DNA from: Rhizobium ruizarguesonis
Lineage (GTDB): Bacteria; Pseudomonadota; Alphaproteobacteria; Rhizobiales; Rhizobiaceae
Length of the DNA stretch: 59,976 nucleotides
NCBI RefSeq assembly: GCF_012349115.1
Contig: NZ_PQIG01000099.1
Location: 1 to 59,976 of the forward strand
Direction: 5' to 3'
Numbering within the stretch: position 1 is the first letter of the stretch; every line of letters begins with the position of its first letter. A model generated the notes under the pieces. The model had not been told where the DNA came from and searched no databases. It worked only from the letters and a program-made list of their open reading frames with translations. The position numbers and the translations under genes are program-made. Below, piece after piece: positions 1 to 7,001 of the stretch.

Positions 1-89
1 AAACTATCTTAGAAACTCAGGATATGCTGCCGTCTAAAAACAGCACGCTCTAGAGTGCGAGGAGCGAATCTGAAAGATCGCGACGCGCT

Positions 90-470
90 TTAGGCACGGG
101 CCGCCGTCAGCTTCACGGCTTTGCACGCATCGAAATCGTCCAGGTGTTCGACGATCCAGCGCCAGAGCGCGGCGACCTGCATGAGGAGGTCGCGTCCGAG
201 CGGCGTCAACTCATATTCGACGCGCGGCGGCACTTCGGGATAGAGTGTGCGGATGATGAGGCCATCTCTTTCGAGGGTGCGCAGCGTCTGCGTCAGCACT
301 TTCTGGCTGATGCCCTCGACCCTTTCCATAAGGCGCGAGAAGCGCAGGGGTGCGCCGGCATCCGAGAGCACATGCAGAATGCGCAGCGGCCATTTCGCCG
401 CCGCCCGCTCAATCAGTTCGCGGGCCCGCGCATCCTGTTCATCCGTCATGCTGCTGCAGAAATCGAACAT
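90..470 (-). CDS. HxlR-family transcriptional regulator
   Basis: A 126-residue winged-helix protein of the HxlR type. The core runs from KWPLRIL through a recognition segment (ISQKVLTQTLRTLERDGLI) to a wing ending VEYELTPLGR, which is the usual order for HxlR; family length is about 110-130 residues. It probably regulates the divergently transcribed SDR gene 112 bases away. The start at 470 gives a typical-length protein; an in-frame ATG at 548 would add 26 residues with no family resemblance and would nearly reach the neighbour. Neither start has a convincing ribosome binding site. The ligand is unknown; relatives often sense electrophiles or quinones, but no such residue assignment is possible here. 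Confidence 0.85.
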   Translation of the reverse strand: MFDFCSSMTDEQDARARELIERAAAKWPLRILHVLSDAGAPLRFSRLMERVEGISQKVLTQTLRTLERDGLIIRTLYPEVPPRVEYELTPLGRDLLMQVAALWRWIVEHLDDFDACKAVKLTAARA

Positions 471-582
471 GTCGCTGGTCACGTTGGTTACCTCAAGGTG
501 TGTATGGATCGTCTGGGTACCTTCTTTCGATCGGATACAGTAGAGCATACATGAGCCGGGAACCAAAGAAGGAGGGTTTCCG

Positions 583-1476
583 ATGTCCAGGGTCTGGTTG
601 ATAACAGGGAGTTCGCGCGGTCTCGGCCGGGCGCTGGCGGAGGCGGTTCTGGCCTCCGGCGACAATCTGGTGGCGACGGCGCGCGATCCCGGCCAGCTTG
701 CCGATCTTTCCGAGCGGTATGGCGATCAGGTGCTGACGCTGGCGCTTGACGTGACCGACGAGGCGGCGGCAGCGGCGGCAGTCGAGGCGGGTGTGAAGCG
801 GTTCGGGCGCATCGACGTGCTTGTCAACAATGCCGGCTACGGCAATGTCGGCTCGATCGAGGATACCAGCCTTGCCGATTTTCGCGCCCAGATCGAGACC
901 AACCTCTTCGGCACGATCATCATGACCAAGGCAGTCATCGCCCTGATGCGTGGGCAGGGAGCGGGGCACATCATCCAGTTCTCATCCGTCGGCGGCCGGA
1001 TCGGACCTGCCGGGCGCGGCGCCTATTCGGCGGCGAAATTCGGTGTTGAGGGATTTTCCGAGGTGCTGGCGAAGGAGGTCGCGCCATTCGGGATCAAGGT
1101 GACGGTGATCGAGCCCGGCGGCTTCAGGACCGATTTCGCCGGCTCCTCGACGGTGCTTGCCGAAGGGCGGCAGGACTATGCGGAGACGGTCGGCGCCACG
1201 GTGCGCTTCCAGCGTGAATACGATGGGCGCCAGCCCGGCGATCCTGCCAAAGCGGCTGCGGTCGTCATCCACATCGCCGGTCTCGAAGAGCCGCCGTTGC
1301 GGCTGCTGCTCGGCAGCGATGCGGTACGCAATGTCGAAAAGGCGGATGCGGCGCGTATCGAAGCTGATCGGATGTGGCGCACCGTGAGCGTCTCGACCGA
1401 TTTTGATACCGAGGCCGAGTCCATGCCCCAGATCAGGATGATTTTAGGCCAGATCGGCCTAAAATCTGAATCCTGA
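583..1476 (+). CDS. SDR family oxidoreductase
   Basis: A classical short-chain dehydrogenase/reductase of 297 residues. It has the N-terminal cofactor motif GSSRGLGRALA at residues 8-18, NNAGYG near residue 82, and a YSAAK active site near residue 147, so it should be an NAD(P)-dependent alcohol/ketone oxidoreductase in the cytoplasm. An AGGAGGG ribosome binding site lies just upstream. The substrate cannot be read from sequence. Its last codons and stop fall inside a dispersed repeat (1441-1543): residues ILGQIGLKSES are encoded by the first hairpin of that element, so the natural C-terminus was probably replaced by repeat insertion. It is divergent from the HxlR gene, its likely regulator. 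Confidence 0.9.
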   Translation: MSRVWLITGSSRGLGRALAEAVLASGDNLVATARDPGQLADLSERYGDQVLTLALDVTDEAAAAAAVEAGVKRFGRIDVLVNNAGYGNVGSIEDTSLADFRAQIETNLFGTIIMTKAVIALMRGQGAGHIIQFSSVGGRIGPAGRGAYSAAKFGVEGFSEVLAKEVAPFGIKVTVIEPGGFRTDFAGSSTVLAEGRQDYAETVGATVRFQREYDGRQPGDPAKAAAVVIHIAGLEEPPLRLLLGSDAVRNVEKADAARIEADRMWRTVSVSTDFDTEAESMPQIRMILGQIGLKSES

Positions 1477-1543
1477 TCTAAATCAAAGAAATAGAGCATG
1501 ATGTCGCCCGAAAACCGCGCACACTTTTCGGCATCATGCTCTA
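1441..1543. repeat. Dispersed two-hairpin repeat, copy 1
   Basis: About 103 bases made of two hairpins: ATTTTAGGCC / GGCCTAAAAT (1441-1450, 1456-1465) and TAGAGCATGATG / CATCATGCTCTA (1492-1503, 1532-1543), the second enclosing CCGAAAA and TTTTCGG. A second copy lies at 59513-59621 with the same AAATAGAGCATGA core and layout. This resembles the short palindromic mosaic elements scattered between rhizobial genes. The copy overlaps the end of the SDR gene and supplies its stop codon. Confidence 0.85.
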
Positions 1544-1570
1544 GGAAAAGAAGGCCGGTTGACCCATGCA

Positions 1571-1601
1571 AAACAAAAGCGCCGCTGAAAAGCGGCGCTT
1601 T
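1571..1601 (-). terminator. Rho-independent terminator of the BA14K-like gene
   Basis: A perfect 11-base stem, AAAGCGCCGCT / AGCGGCGCTTT, with a 4-base loop. Read on the minus strand it is followed by TTTTG, and it lies 22 bases after the stop of the gene at 1623. Confidence 0.8.
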
Positions 1602-1622
1602 GCATCAGGGATATTCGACGAT

Positions 1623-2075
1623 TCAGCCGGCGGTGCAGAAGTGGCTGCGGCCGTCATTGCCGATATAGGTGCCGCTGCGCGGATCGAAGGAGCGGTAGCG
1701 GTACGAGCAGTAACGCTGCCATTGCGGTGACCAGGGCTCCACCGCCGTGCGAACCGGTTCGTAATATTGCGGCTGATCGACATAGACGCGGCGCGGGGCG
1801 CGATAGACTGGAGCGGGCTCGTAGTAATCCGGCTCGTAGGCTGGGTCGATGTAGCGACGCTCTTCGTAAACCGGACCATTATTGGCGTTGGCGATGGCAG
1901 AGCCGACGATCAGGCCGGTGGCCAGGCCGACGGCGCCGCCGACCCACGCATCGTTGTTGCCGTGATGATTGTCGTGGCGCCAGTGGCGGTCGCGGGCCGA
2001 CGCTTCACCGATCGCGGAAAGCGTGAGTGCGGCAGCGGTTGCCGTCAGCAGAAGGGTCTTGGCGAGCCTGTTCAT
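1623..2075 (-). CDS. BA14K-like secreted protein
   Basis: A 150-residue exported protein. An N-terminal signal peptide (LAKTLLLTATAAALTLSAIG, cleavage probably after EASA) is followed by a His/Asn-rich stretch, a glycine/alanine segment (GGAVGLATGLIVGSAIA) that may sit in or on the membrane, a Tyr/Pro/Glu-rich linker, and a C-terminal block RYCSYRYRSFDPRSGTYIG ending in a Cys residue (HFC). That last block is the BA14K signature, named after a Brucella immunoreactive protein with lectin-like activity. The true role in rhizobia is unknown. The start at 2075 is preceded by AGGA at suitable spacing; the longer reading frame upstream lacks signal-peptide character. It is followed by a strong terminator, so it is a single-gene unit. 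Confidence 0.85.
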   Translation of the reverse strand: MNRLAKTLLLTATAAALTLSAIGEASARDRHWRHDNHHGNNDAWVGGAVGLATGLIVGSAIANANNGPVYEERRYIDPAYEPDYYEPAPVYRAPRRVYVDQPQYYEPVRTAVEPWSPQWQRYCSYRYRSFDPRSGTYIGNDGRSHFCTAG

Positions 2076-2166
2076 AAGCAAAAATCCTAATCCCGGGAAC
2101 CGAACGCCGGTCCCTTTCTCGATGGTCACAGCAGTAAAGATTTGTAGCTGAACGAAGGCTGAACGA

Positions 2167-2190
2167 CAAAACCCGGCATTGCTGCCGGGC
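2167..2190 (-). terminator. Rho-independent terminator of the cold-shock gene
   Basis: Stem CCCGGCA / TGCCGGG with a 4-base loop. On the minus strand it is followed by TTTTGTC and it lies about 30 bases after the cold-shock gene stop. Confidence 0.8.
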
Positions 2191-2222
2191 TTCAACTCGA
2201 ACTCGCCAGCCTTGTTAAGGGT

Positions 2223-2438
2223 TCAGCCCGCAATCTGCAGATTGACGGCCTTCGGGCCCTTGCCGCGGCGATCCGGCTCCGTGTCGAAGCTTACCTTCTG
2301 GTTTTCCGTCAGACCGGCCAGGCCGGAGGCCTGAACGGCAGAAATGTGAACGAAGATATCGGCGCCGCCCCGGTCCGGCTTGATGAAGCCGAAGCCTTTG
2401 TCGGTATTGAAGAATTTTACAGTGCCAGTCTCTGCCAT
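2223..2438 (-). CDS. Cold-shock domain protein (CspA family)
   Basis: A 71-residue single cold-shock domain. Both RNA-binding motifs are visible: RNP1 as KGFGFIKPD (residues 14-22) and RNP2 as DIFVHISAV (28-36). The protein should bind single-stranded RNA/DNA and act as an RNA chaperone. The start has AAAGGACC upstream. A slightly longer overlapping frame (2215-2472) does not encode the motifs and is a shadow. The gene is preceded by about 490 gene-free bases, which fits the long 5' leader usual for cold-shock mRNAs, though no known thermosensor fold was identified. Confidence 0.97.
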   Translation of the reverse strand: MAETGTVKFFNTDKGFGFIKPDRGGADIFVHISAVQASGLAGLTENQKVSFDTEPDRRGKGPKAVNLQIAG

Positions 2439-2925
2439 GCGTCAGGTCCTTTTCTCTCTGCCCGCCATCCACACGGGCAGCATCATAGCATTGCCTCCCT
2501 TGCAGGAGGCGTTGGCAGGCAATTCTTGAAATTTGAGAAAAAGGTCCCCTCTACCTCGGCCTGTTCCAGGCAGGACTTTCGCCCGCCATTTTCGGAACCG
2601 GCTGACCGGAATATTAGCGTTCCCGGCGCGCAAATACTTAAGGACTTCCCATGCTCGCAAAATGCCCGAACGCGCTGAGAGTGCTGCGTTTAAAGGATTT
2701 TGGCAAGCAAAAGTTTTTTTACGTGTCGTTCCTGGCACACCCCTGCCGATATCCAATTTGCGCAAAAACGCAAAATTTCCTTCGCCGACAGGGAATGATT
2801 AACGTTTTATATCGTCAGCAATATAAGTTCCGAGCAGATTTTCCCAAAAATGCAACGTGAACGCGTCTCCCGCATCGGATAAAATTTTTTTCCGATGCGT
2901 GACTTACCCAAATTTGGACGCGTGT
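2439..2925. other. Gene-free region upstream of the cold-shock gene
   Basis: About 490 bases without a convincing gene. The part nearest the cold-shock gene should hold its promoter and leader. The far part is A/T-rich and ends in the nested inverted repeats at 2855-2931. A 107-codon minus-strand frame (2442-2765) has no recognisable domain and composition unlike a protein. Confidence 0.6.
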
Positions 2926-2931
2926 TCACGC
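2855..2931. repeat. Nested inverted repeats at the 3' end of the DMT exporter gene
   Basis: An outer pair, GTGAACGCGTC near 2857-2867 and GACGCG(TG)TTCAC near 2917-2929, encloses an inner perfect 9-base pair, CGCATCGGA (2871-2879) and TCCGATGCG (2891-2899), with an A/T loop. The outer right arm overlaps the stop region of the exporter gene. It could act as a transcript end or be a cruciform-type repeat; there is no U-tract after the stem. Confidence 0.6.
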
Positions 2932-3816
2932 GGCCGGCAGGCGCCGCCGGGTGAATCCGGGTACGAGTTCGACCACAAGCATAGCGATAAACATTAGCGC
3001 GCAACCTGCATAGCCTGTTACCGGCATCGTCTCGCCGAGCATCAGGGCCGCAAGCGAGGCACCGAAGAGCGCTTCGGAAGAAAGAAAGATCGCGGCCTGC
3101 GAGGGCGTCGTGTAGCGCTGGCCGATCACCTGCAGCACGAAAGCCACGCCCGACGAGAAGATACCGACATAAAGGATCTCCGGCGCCGCGGCCTGTATCG
3201 CCGAAAGGCTGACCGGTTCGACGGCTGCGGCAACGGCCAGCGCACAGACCGCGGTGACGGCGAATTGCACGGCGGAGAGCGCGAGCGGCCTTCCGGTCTC
3301 CGAAACGGTGGTGCCGGCAAGAGTGATCTGGATCGCCCAGAAGACGGCGCAGACGACGGTCAGCAGATCGCCAGGCGCCATCGCCGAGAGCTGGCCGCCG
3401 GACAGGAGGTAGATGCCGGTGATCGCCATCAATGCGCCCGGCCAGATGATCCAATGCGGAGCACGGCGTAGGAAGAACACGGCGATCAGCGGCACGAAAA
3501 CGACGTAGAGGCCGGTGATGAAGCTGGAATTCGTCACCGTCGTCGTCTGCAGTCCGACCTGCTGCGTGGCTGCACCGCCGAAAAGGGCAAGGCCGATCAG
3601 GATGTAGAGCTTGGCATGGCGCGCGCTTGTCTTCTCCGTTGCCTTGCGCGCTTCAAAAAGGACAAAAGGCAGCACGGCCAGGGTGGCGACGGCAAAGCGC
3701 AGGCCGATGAACCAGAAGGGGCCGATCGCCTTCATCGCCGTCGACTGCGCGACGAAGCCGCCGCCCCAGATGGCGGCTGCAAGCAATAGAAGGAGATTCG
3801 CCTGAACGCGCGTCAT
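2926..3816 (-). CDS. DMT-superfamily (EamA) exporter
   Basis: A 296-residue inner-membrane protein with two EamA repeats and about ten hydrophobic segments. The first segment LLLLLAAAIWGGGFVAQ and later FITGLYVVFVPL are typical of drug/metabolite exporters. The substrate is unknown; relatives export amino acids or metabolites. The start at 3816 has GAGGA upstream. A frame opening at 3918 adds 34 hydrophilic residues and overlaps the next gene's start, so it was rejected. It diverges from the DUF3052 gene. Confidence 0.9.
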   Translation of the reverse strand: MTRVQANLLLLLAAAIWGGGFVAQSTAMKAIGPFWFIGLRFAVATLAVLPFVLFEARKATEKTSARHAKLYILIGLALFGGAATQQVGLQTTTVTNSSFITGLYVVFVPLIAVFFLRRAPHWIIWPGALMAITGIYLLSGGQLSAMAPGDLLTVVCAVFWAIQITLAGTTVSETGRPLALSAVQFAVTAVCALAVAAAVEPVSLSAIQAAAPEILYVGIFSSGVAFVLQVIGQRYTTPSQAAIFLSSEALFGASLAALMLGETMPVTGYAGCALMFIAMLVVELVPGFTRRRLPAA

Positions 3817-3916
3817 GTCGTCCTCGATGGGGAAGGGAGATGTGCCCAAGCGGTTAGCAGTTGCGTTTCCTTTCGGCAAGGGTGAAGACTTCGTGTCGGT
3901 TGACGGAGATGAATGC

Positions 3917-4387
3917 ATGCGACGCGAGGAACGGAAGCCGACCGGCGATGCGGCTGCGCCTAGGACGGCAGGTTATTCCGGCACGCCGCTTGTCAGGAAG
4001 CTCGGCCTTGCACAAGGGCAGGCCGCCGCCCTTCTCGGCATTCCGGAAACGATCGGTGACATCAATGGTTTCGACGGTTTTGCTTCGGTCGTCCGCGCGC
4101 TTCCCGAGACGCCTCAGCGTGCATTTGACTATGTGCATCTGTTTACGACCGAACGGGCGGCGCTGGATGCGGTTGCGCCTGCGCTTTTCCGTGTCCTCAG
4201 GCGGGACGGCATGGTCTGGATATCATGGCCAAAGAAGAGTTCACGCGTGCCGACTGACATCTCGGAGGACGTACTGCGGGAGGTTCTGCTCCCAACCGGT
4301 CTGGTCGACGTCAAGGTCTGCGCCGTCGACGAGATCTGGTCCGGGCTGAAGTTCGTCATCCGCAAGGAGCTGCGCGGCGCGTTGTGA
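3917..4387 (+). CDS. DUF3052 family protein
   Basis: A 156-residue soluble protein. GYSGTPLVRKLG near residue 20, DYVHLF in the middle, WISWPKK, and VDVKVCAVDEIWSGLKFV near the end are the hallmarks of DUF3052. The fold looks like a small Rossmann or methyltransferase-like domain, but no catalytic role is established. The start at 3917 follows CGGAGA; upstream codons in the same frame overlap the divergent exporter gene and look non-coding. It stands alone. Confidence 0.85.
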   Translation: MRREERKPTGDAAAPRTAGYSGTPLVRKLGLAQGQAAALLGIPETIGDINGFDGFASVVRALPETPQRAFDYVHLFTTERAALDAVAPALFRVLRRDGMVWISWPKKSSRVPTDISEDVLREVLLPTGLVDVKVCAVDEIWSGLKFVIRKELRGAL

Positions 4388-4533
4388 TCGCTCAGCCGTT
4401 GCCGCCGTGCGCCGTGTTCGATTTGATCGCAATCTGAAGACGGCAACTATCGCGCAGGGCTGGTCCAGATTGCAGATTATGTATATGGCGGAAGACCGTA
4501 TCATCAAGTCGAATGCAGCCGGAGCGCGTTCTA

Positions 4534-4920
4534 ATGTATGGCAGATATGTAAAGTATATCACTTTGTGGGGACTTCTTGCGGTTGCCACAGAACCAGCGG
4601 ATGCCCGCGACGCTATAGATAGTGGAGCAACACAGCTTAGCGGCTCGAAATTCAATTATTCAGTCATTGCTCTAGCTTCCAAAGATCGAAGGATCGAAGT
4701 CACTCATAGCGGGGAAAAATACCGTGGCCCGCTAGCGAATATGTCGTTTCGGGATCGTCATTTGCAGGTCTTCGAGATGGTGGCGAGGTTGATCAAAAAC
4801 AGCTGCCAGAACGGCGTCTCTTCGCTCGGCGATATATGGTTGAGCAAAGACCCGGAACAAGATGTGGATCCGGACGCTAGGCATCCCCAATACTTCATTT
4901 GGGAATATAGTTGTAAATAG
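4534..4920 (+). CDS. Hypothetical secreted protein
   Basis: A 128-residue protein that I do not recognise. The N-terminus YVKYITLWGLLAVATEPADA looks like a signal peptide, so the mature protein is probably periplasmic. The mature part has two cysteines (NSCQNG and the C-terminal YSCK) that could form a disulphide. GGAG lies 9 bases upstream of the ATG at 4534. Codon use is richer in A/T (ATA, GTA, AAA codons) than in neighbours, which suggests recent acquisition. The lower coding confidence reflects the absence of any family match. Confidence 0.6.
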   Translation: MYGRYVKYITLWGLLAVATEPADARDAIDSGATQLSGSKFNYSVIALASKDRRIEVTHSGEKYRGPLANMSFRDRHLQVFEMVARLIKNSCQNGVSSLGDIWLSKDPEQDVDPDARHPQYFIWEYSCK

Positions 4921-5017
4921 ACGCACGAGTTTGGGGTCCCAGCTCGCTGTCGAGATCGATGACGGCGTTCCATTCCGGGTTGCTAGCCTCGACCTTTAGT
5001 CCGTTTCTCATCGTCAT
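4895..5017 (-). CDS. Possible 40-residue ORF or gene remnant
   Basis: A short minus-strand frame starting 7 bases after the sugar dehydrogenase stop and ending inside the tail of the convergent hypothetical gene. It begins MTMRNGLKVEASNPEWNAVI and ends in NYIPK. Its residue composition is protein-like, but there is no clear ribosome binding site of its own and no known family. It may be a degraded gene or chance. Confidence 0.25.
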   Translation of the reverse strand: MTMRNGLKVEASNPEWNAVIDLDSELGPQTRASIYNYIPK

Positions 5018-5024
5018 CGTGACC

Positions 5025-6167
5025 TCAGCCGTTGCTGGCTTCCACGCGCGAAACCCTGAGCAGCGCGCCGTTATCCTCGTCCGTCACCATCAGCAGCGCT
5101 CCGTCGGGTGCGATGACAACGTCGCGGATGCGGCCGTATTCGCCCTCGAACAGGCGCTCTTCGGCGACAAAGGCGCCGCTATCGTCACGCTGCATGCGCG
5201 AGAGCAGTTGGAACTTCAGAGCTGCGACGATGAAATTGCCGTCCCATTCCGGAAACATGGCGCCGCGATAGATGGCGAGCGCGCCGGGTGCGATCGAAGG
5301 ATCCCAATAATGCAGCGGCTGTTCCAGCCCTTCCTTGGCCGTGCCTTCGCCGATCTCGGCGCCCGAATAGTCGCGGCCATAGGTGATGATCGGCCAGCCG
5401 TAATTCTTGCCGGCCTCGGGCTGGTTGATCTCGTCGCCGCCGCGCGCGCCGTGCTCGACGGTATAGAGCTTGCCATCCTTGGCGTCGAAGGTGATGCCCT
5501 GCGGGTTGCGGTGGCCTTTCGACCAGATTTCCGGCAGCGCCTTGCCGCCGTCTTTGAACGGATTGTCGGCAGGGATGCTACCGTCGGCATTGATGTGGAT
5601 GATCGAGCCGGCATCGTCCTGCCAGTCTTGCGAGCGGTCGCGGTCGCCACGGTCGCCGACGCTGATGAACAGCGAGCCGTCACCTGATATCGCGATGCGC
5701 GAGCCATACTGGATATTGCCTGAGGTGAAGCGCCGCATGCTGAAAACAGGCGTCACGGCGTGGAGCGTCTTTTCGTCAGTTGAAAGTGTGGCGCTGAAGG
5801 CTTCGGTGCCGGAGCCCTGGCTGTTGGCGATGGCGGCGGTGAAATAGAGCTTTCTAGATGTCGCAAAGTCCGGCGCGAGCGCCACGTCCATCAGGCCGCC
5901 CTGGCCACGGGCGCTGACCTTGGGCACGCCGCCGATCGGGTCGGAGACCGTGCCGTCGCGGACGATGCGCATGCGGCCCGGCCGCTCGGTGACGAGATAG
6001 GCGCCATCGGGCAAGACCTCGACCGCCCAGGGATGTTGGAGGCCGTTGGCGAGCTTGTCGACACGGACCGCGAGATCCTGCGTGTTGATGGTGTCGGCTG
6101 CATCCGCCGATGCGGTGCCGAACAGGACCAGCGCTGCGGCGAAATGGAAGGTGGACATTCGCTTCAT
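5025..6167 (-). CDS. PQQ-dependent sugar dehydrogenase (aldose dehydrogenase type)
   Basis: A 380-residue periplasmic beta-propeller enzyme of the soluble glucose/aldose dehydrogenase family (like E. coli YliI). A signal peptide (STFHFAAALVLFGTASADA) precedes motifs usual for the family: HPWAVEVLPDG, SARGQGGLMDVAL, GDRGDRDRSQ, GHRNPQGI, VEHGARGGDEIN and YGWPIITYG. It should oxidise aldose sugars using PQQ and calcium. The start at 6167 follows GGGGAAGC; an alternative ATG at 6158 would shorten the signal peptide slightly. The gene ends a minus-strand series with the sortase gene 60 bases upstream, so co-transcription is possible but there is no functional link. Confidence 0.92.
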   Translation of the reverse strand: MKRMSTFHFAAALVLFGTASADAADTINTQDLAVRVDKLANGLQHPWAVEVLPDGAYLVTERPGRMRIVRDGTVSDPIGGVPKVSARGQGGLMDVALAPDFATSRKLYFTAAIANSQGSGTEAFSATLSTDEKTLHAVTPVFSMRRFTSGNIQYGSRIAISGDGSLFISVGDRGDRDRSQDWQDDAGSIIHINADGSIPADNPFKDGGKALPEIWSKGHRNPQGITFDAKDGKLYTVEHGARGGDEINQPEAGKNYGWPIITYGRDYSGAEIGEGTAKEGLEQPLHYWDPSIAPGALAIYRGAMFPEWDGNFIVAALKFQLLSRMQRDDSGAFVAEERLFEGEYGRIRDVVIAPDGALLMVTDEDNGALLRVSRVEASNG

Positions 6168-6227
6168 CTTGCTTCCCCGTCGTCTCTCCAGGCTGAACGT
6201 GGAGCGGGCAGGGGACAGCTTCAACCC

Positions 6228-7001
6228 TCATTCGGTCTGCAATAACGGCTTTGTGTTTACCGTTTGAACCGATCCCGTTGCCTGGCCATCGACCAATTCC
6301 GCCTCGAGGATGTAGCGCAACGGCCCGCGTTCGGTGGCATTGAAGGGCCAGCAGGTGGTCAGCACCAAGTGGCGGCCATCGGAGGAGGGATCGATACCGC
6401 TTGCATCCCACGGGGCGATGCGGCCCTCGCCGGCCTTGAAGGTCAATAGTTTGCCGTCGCGGCGCGTGACTTCAATCGTATCGCCGGGCCTTATATATTG
6501 CAGCCAGCGGAAATGCGTGTCGCGATGGGCGGCGATGACGGAGGTGCCTTCCTCGCCCGGTTGCGGCGTGTTGGCGAGCCAGGCCGGACCGAAGGCGAGA
6601 GCCTCGCCGGAGGCGCCGGAGAGCACGATCGCCTCCTTGCCGAGGCGCGGGGCGCGCACCTTGGCCTCGGTGGTGAAATCCGCCCAGGGCCAGGGTTTTG
6701 TTTCTTCGCCCCGCAATTCGGCAGCGAAGGCGCGTTTCAGCAGAACCTGGGAAAGCTCTGCCTTCGCCTTCAGCAGGAAGCCGTCGCCGATCAGCGCCAG
6801 GCCATAGAGGGCAAGGCCGGCGATGGCAAAGGCAATTGCTTTTTCGATCGAGGAAAGGCGCCAGAGGAAGAAACCCTTCTTCTGGCGCATCTTCGGCCGA
6901 TCATAGGCCGTGGCGGCGGCCATGGCGAGTTCCAGATAGGTCGGAAGCGGCTCGAATTCGGCCGCTTCCTCATTCTGGCTTGCGGAGAGCCTAGAGACCA
7001 T
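6228..7001 (-). CDS. Class GN sortase
   Basis: A 257-residue sortase transpeptidase of the proteobacterial class. The catalytic triad is visible: His159 in AAHRDTHF, Cys217 in LTTCWPF and Arg229 in GPLRY. A membrane segment at about residues 53-73 anchors it, with the catalytic domain outside the inner membrane. It should cleave LPXTG-like signals and transfer the substrate to an amine acceptor, unknown in Gram-negative cells. The start at 7001 overlaps the substrate gene by 11 bases, indicating translational coupling. A start at 6890 would give the shorter N-terminus usual for the class, so the first 37 residues are uncertain. Confidence 0.9.
   Translation of the reverse strand: MVSRLSASQNEEAAEFEPLPTYLELAMAAATAYDRPKMRQKKGFFLWRLSSIEKAIAFAIAGLALYGLALIGDGFLLKAKAELSQVLLKRAFAAELRGEETKPWPWADFTTEAKVRAPRLGKEAIVLSGASGEALAFGPAWLANTPQPGEEGTSVIAAHRDTHFRWLQYIRPGDTIEVTRRDGKLLTFKAGEGRIAPWDASGIDPSSDGRHLVLTTCWPFNATERGPLRYILEAELVDGQATGSVQTVNTKPLLQTE

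Noticed and set aside
2732..2747. Possible sigma-54 promoter CTGGCAC-N5-TGCC
   Set aside because: The -12 element lacks the TTGC core, and no sigma-54-dependent gene follows.
2442..2765. 107-codon frame upstream of the cold-shock gene
   Set aside because: No domain, no plausible ribosome binding site, and located in the expected leader/promoter region.
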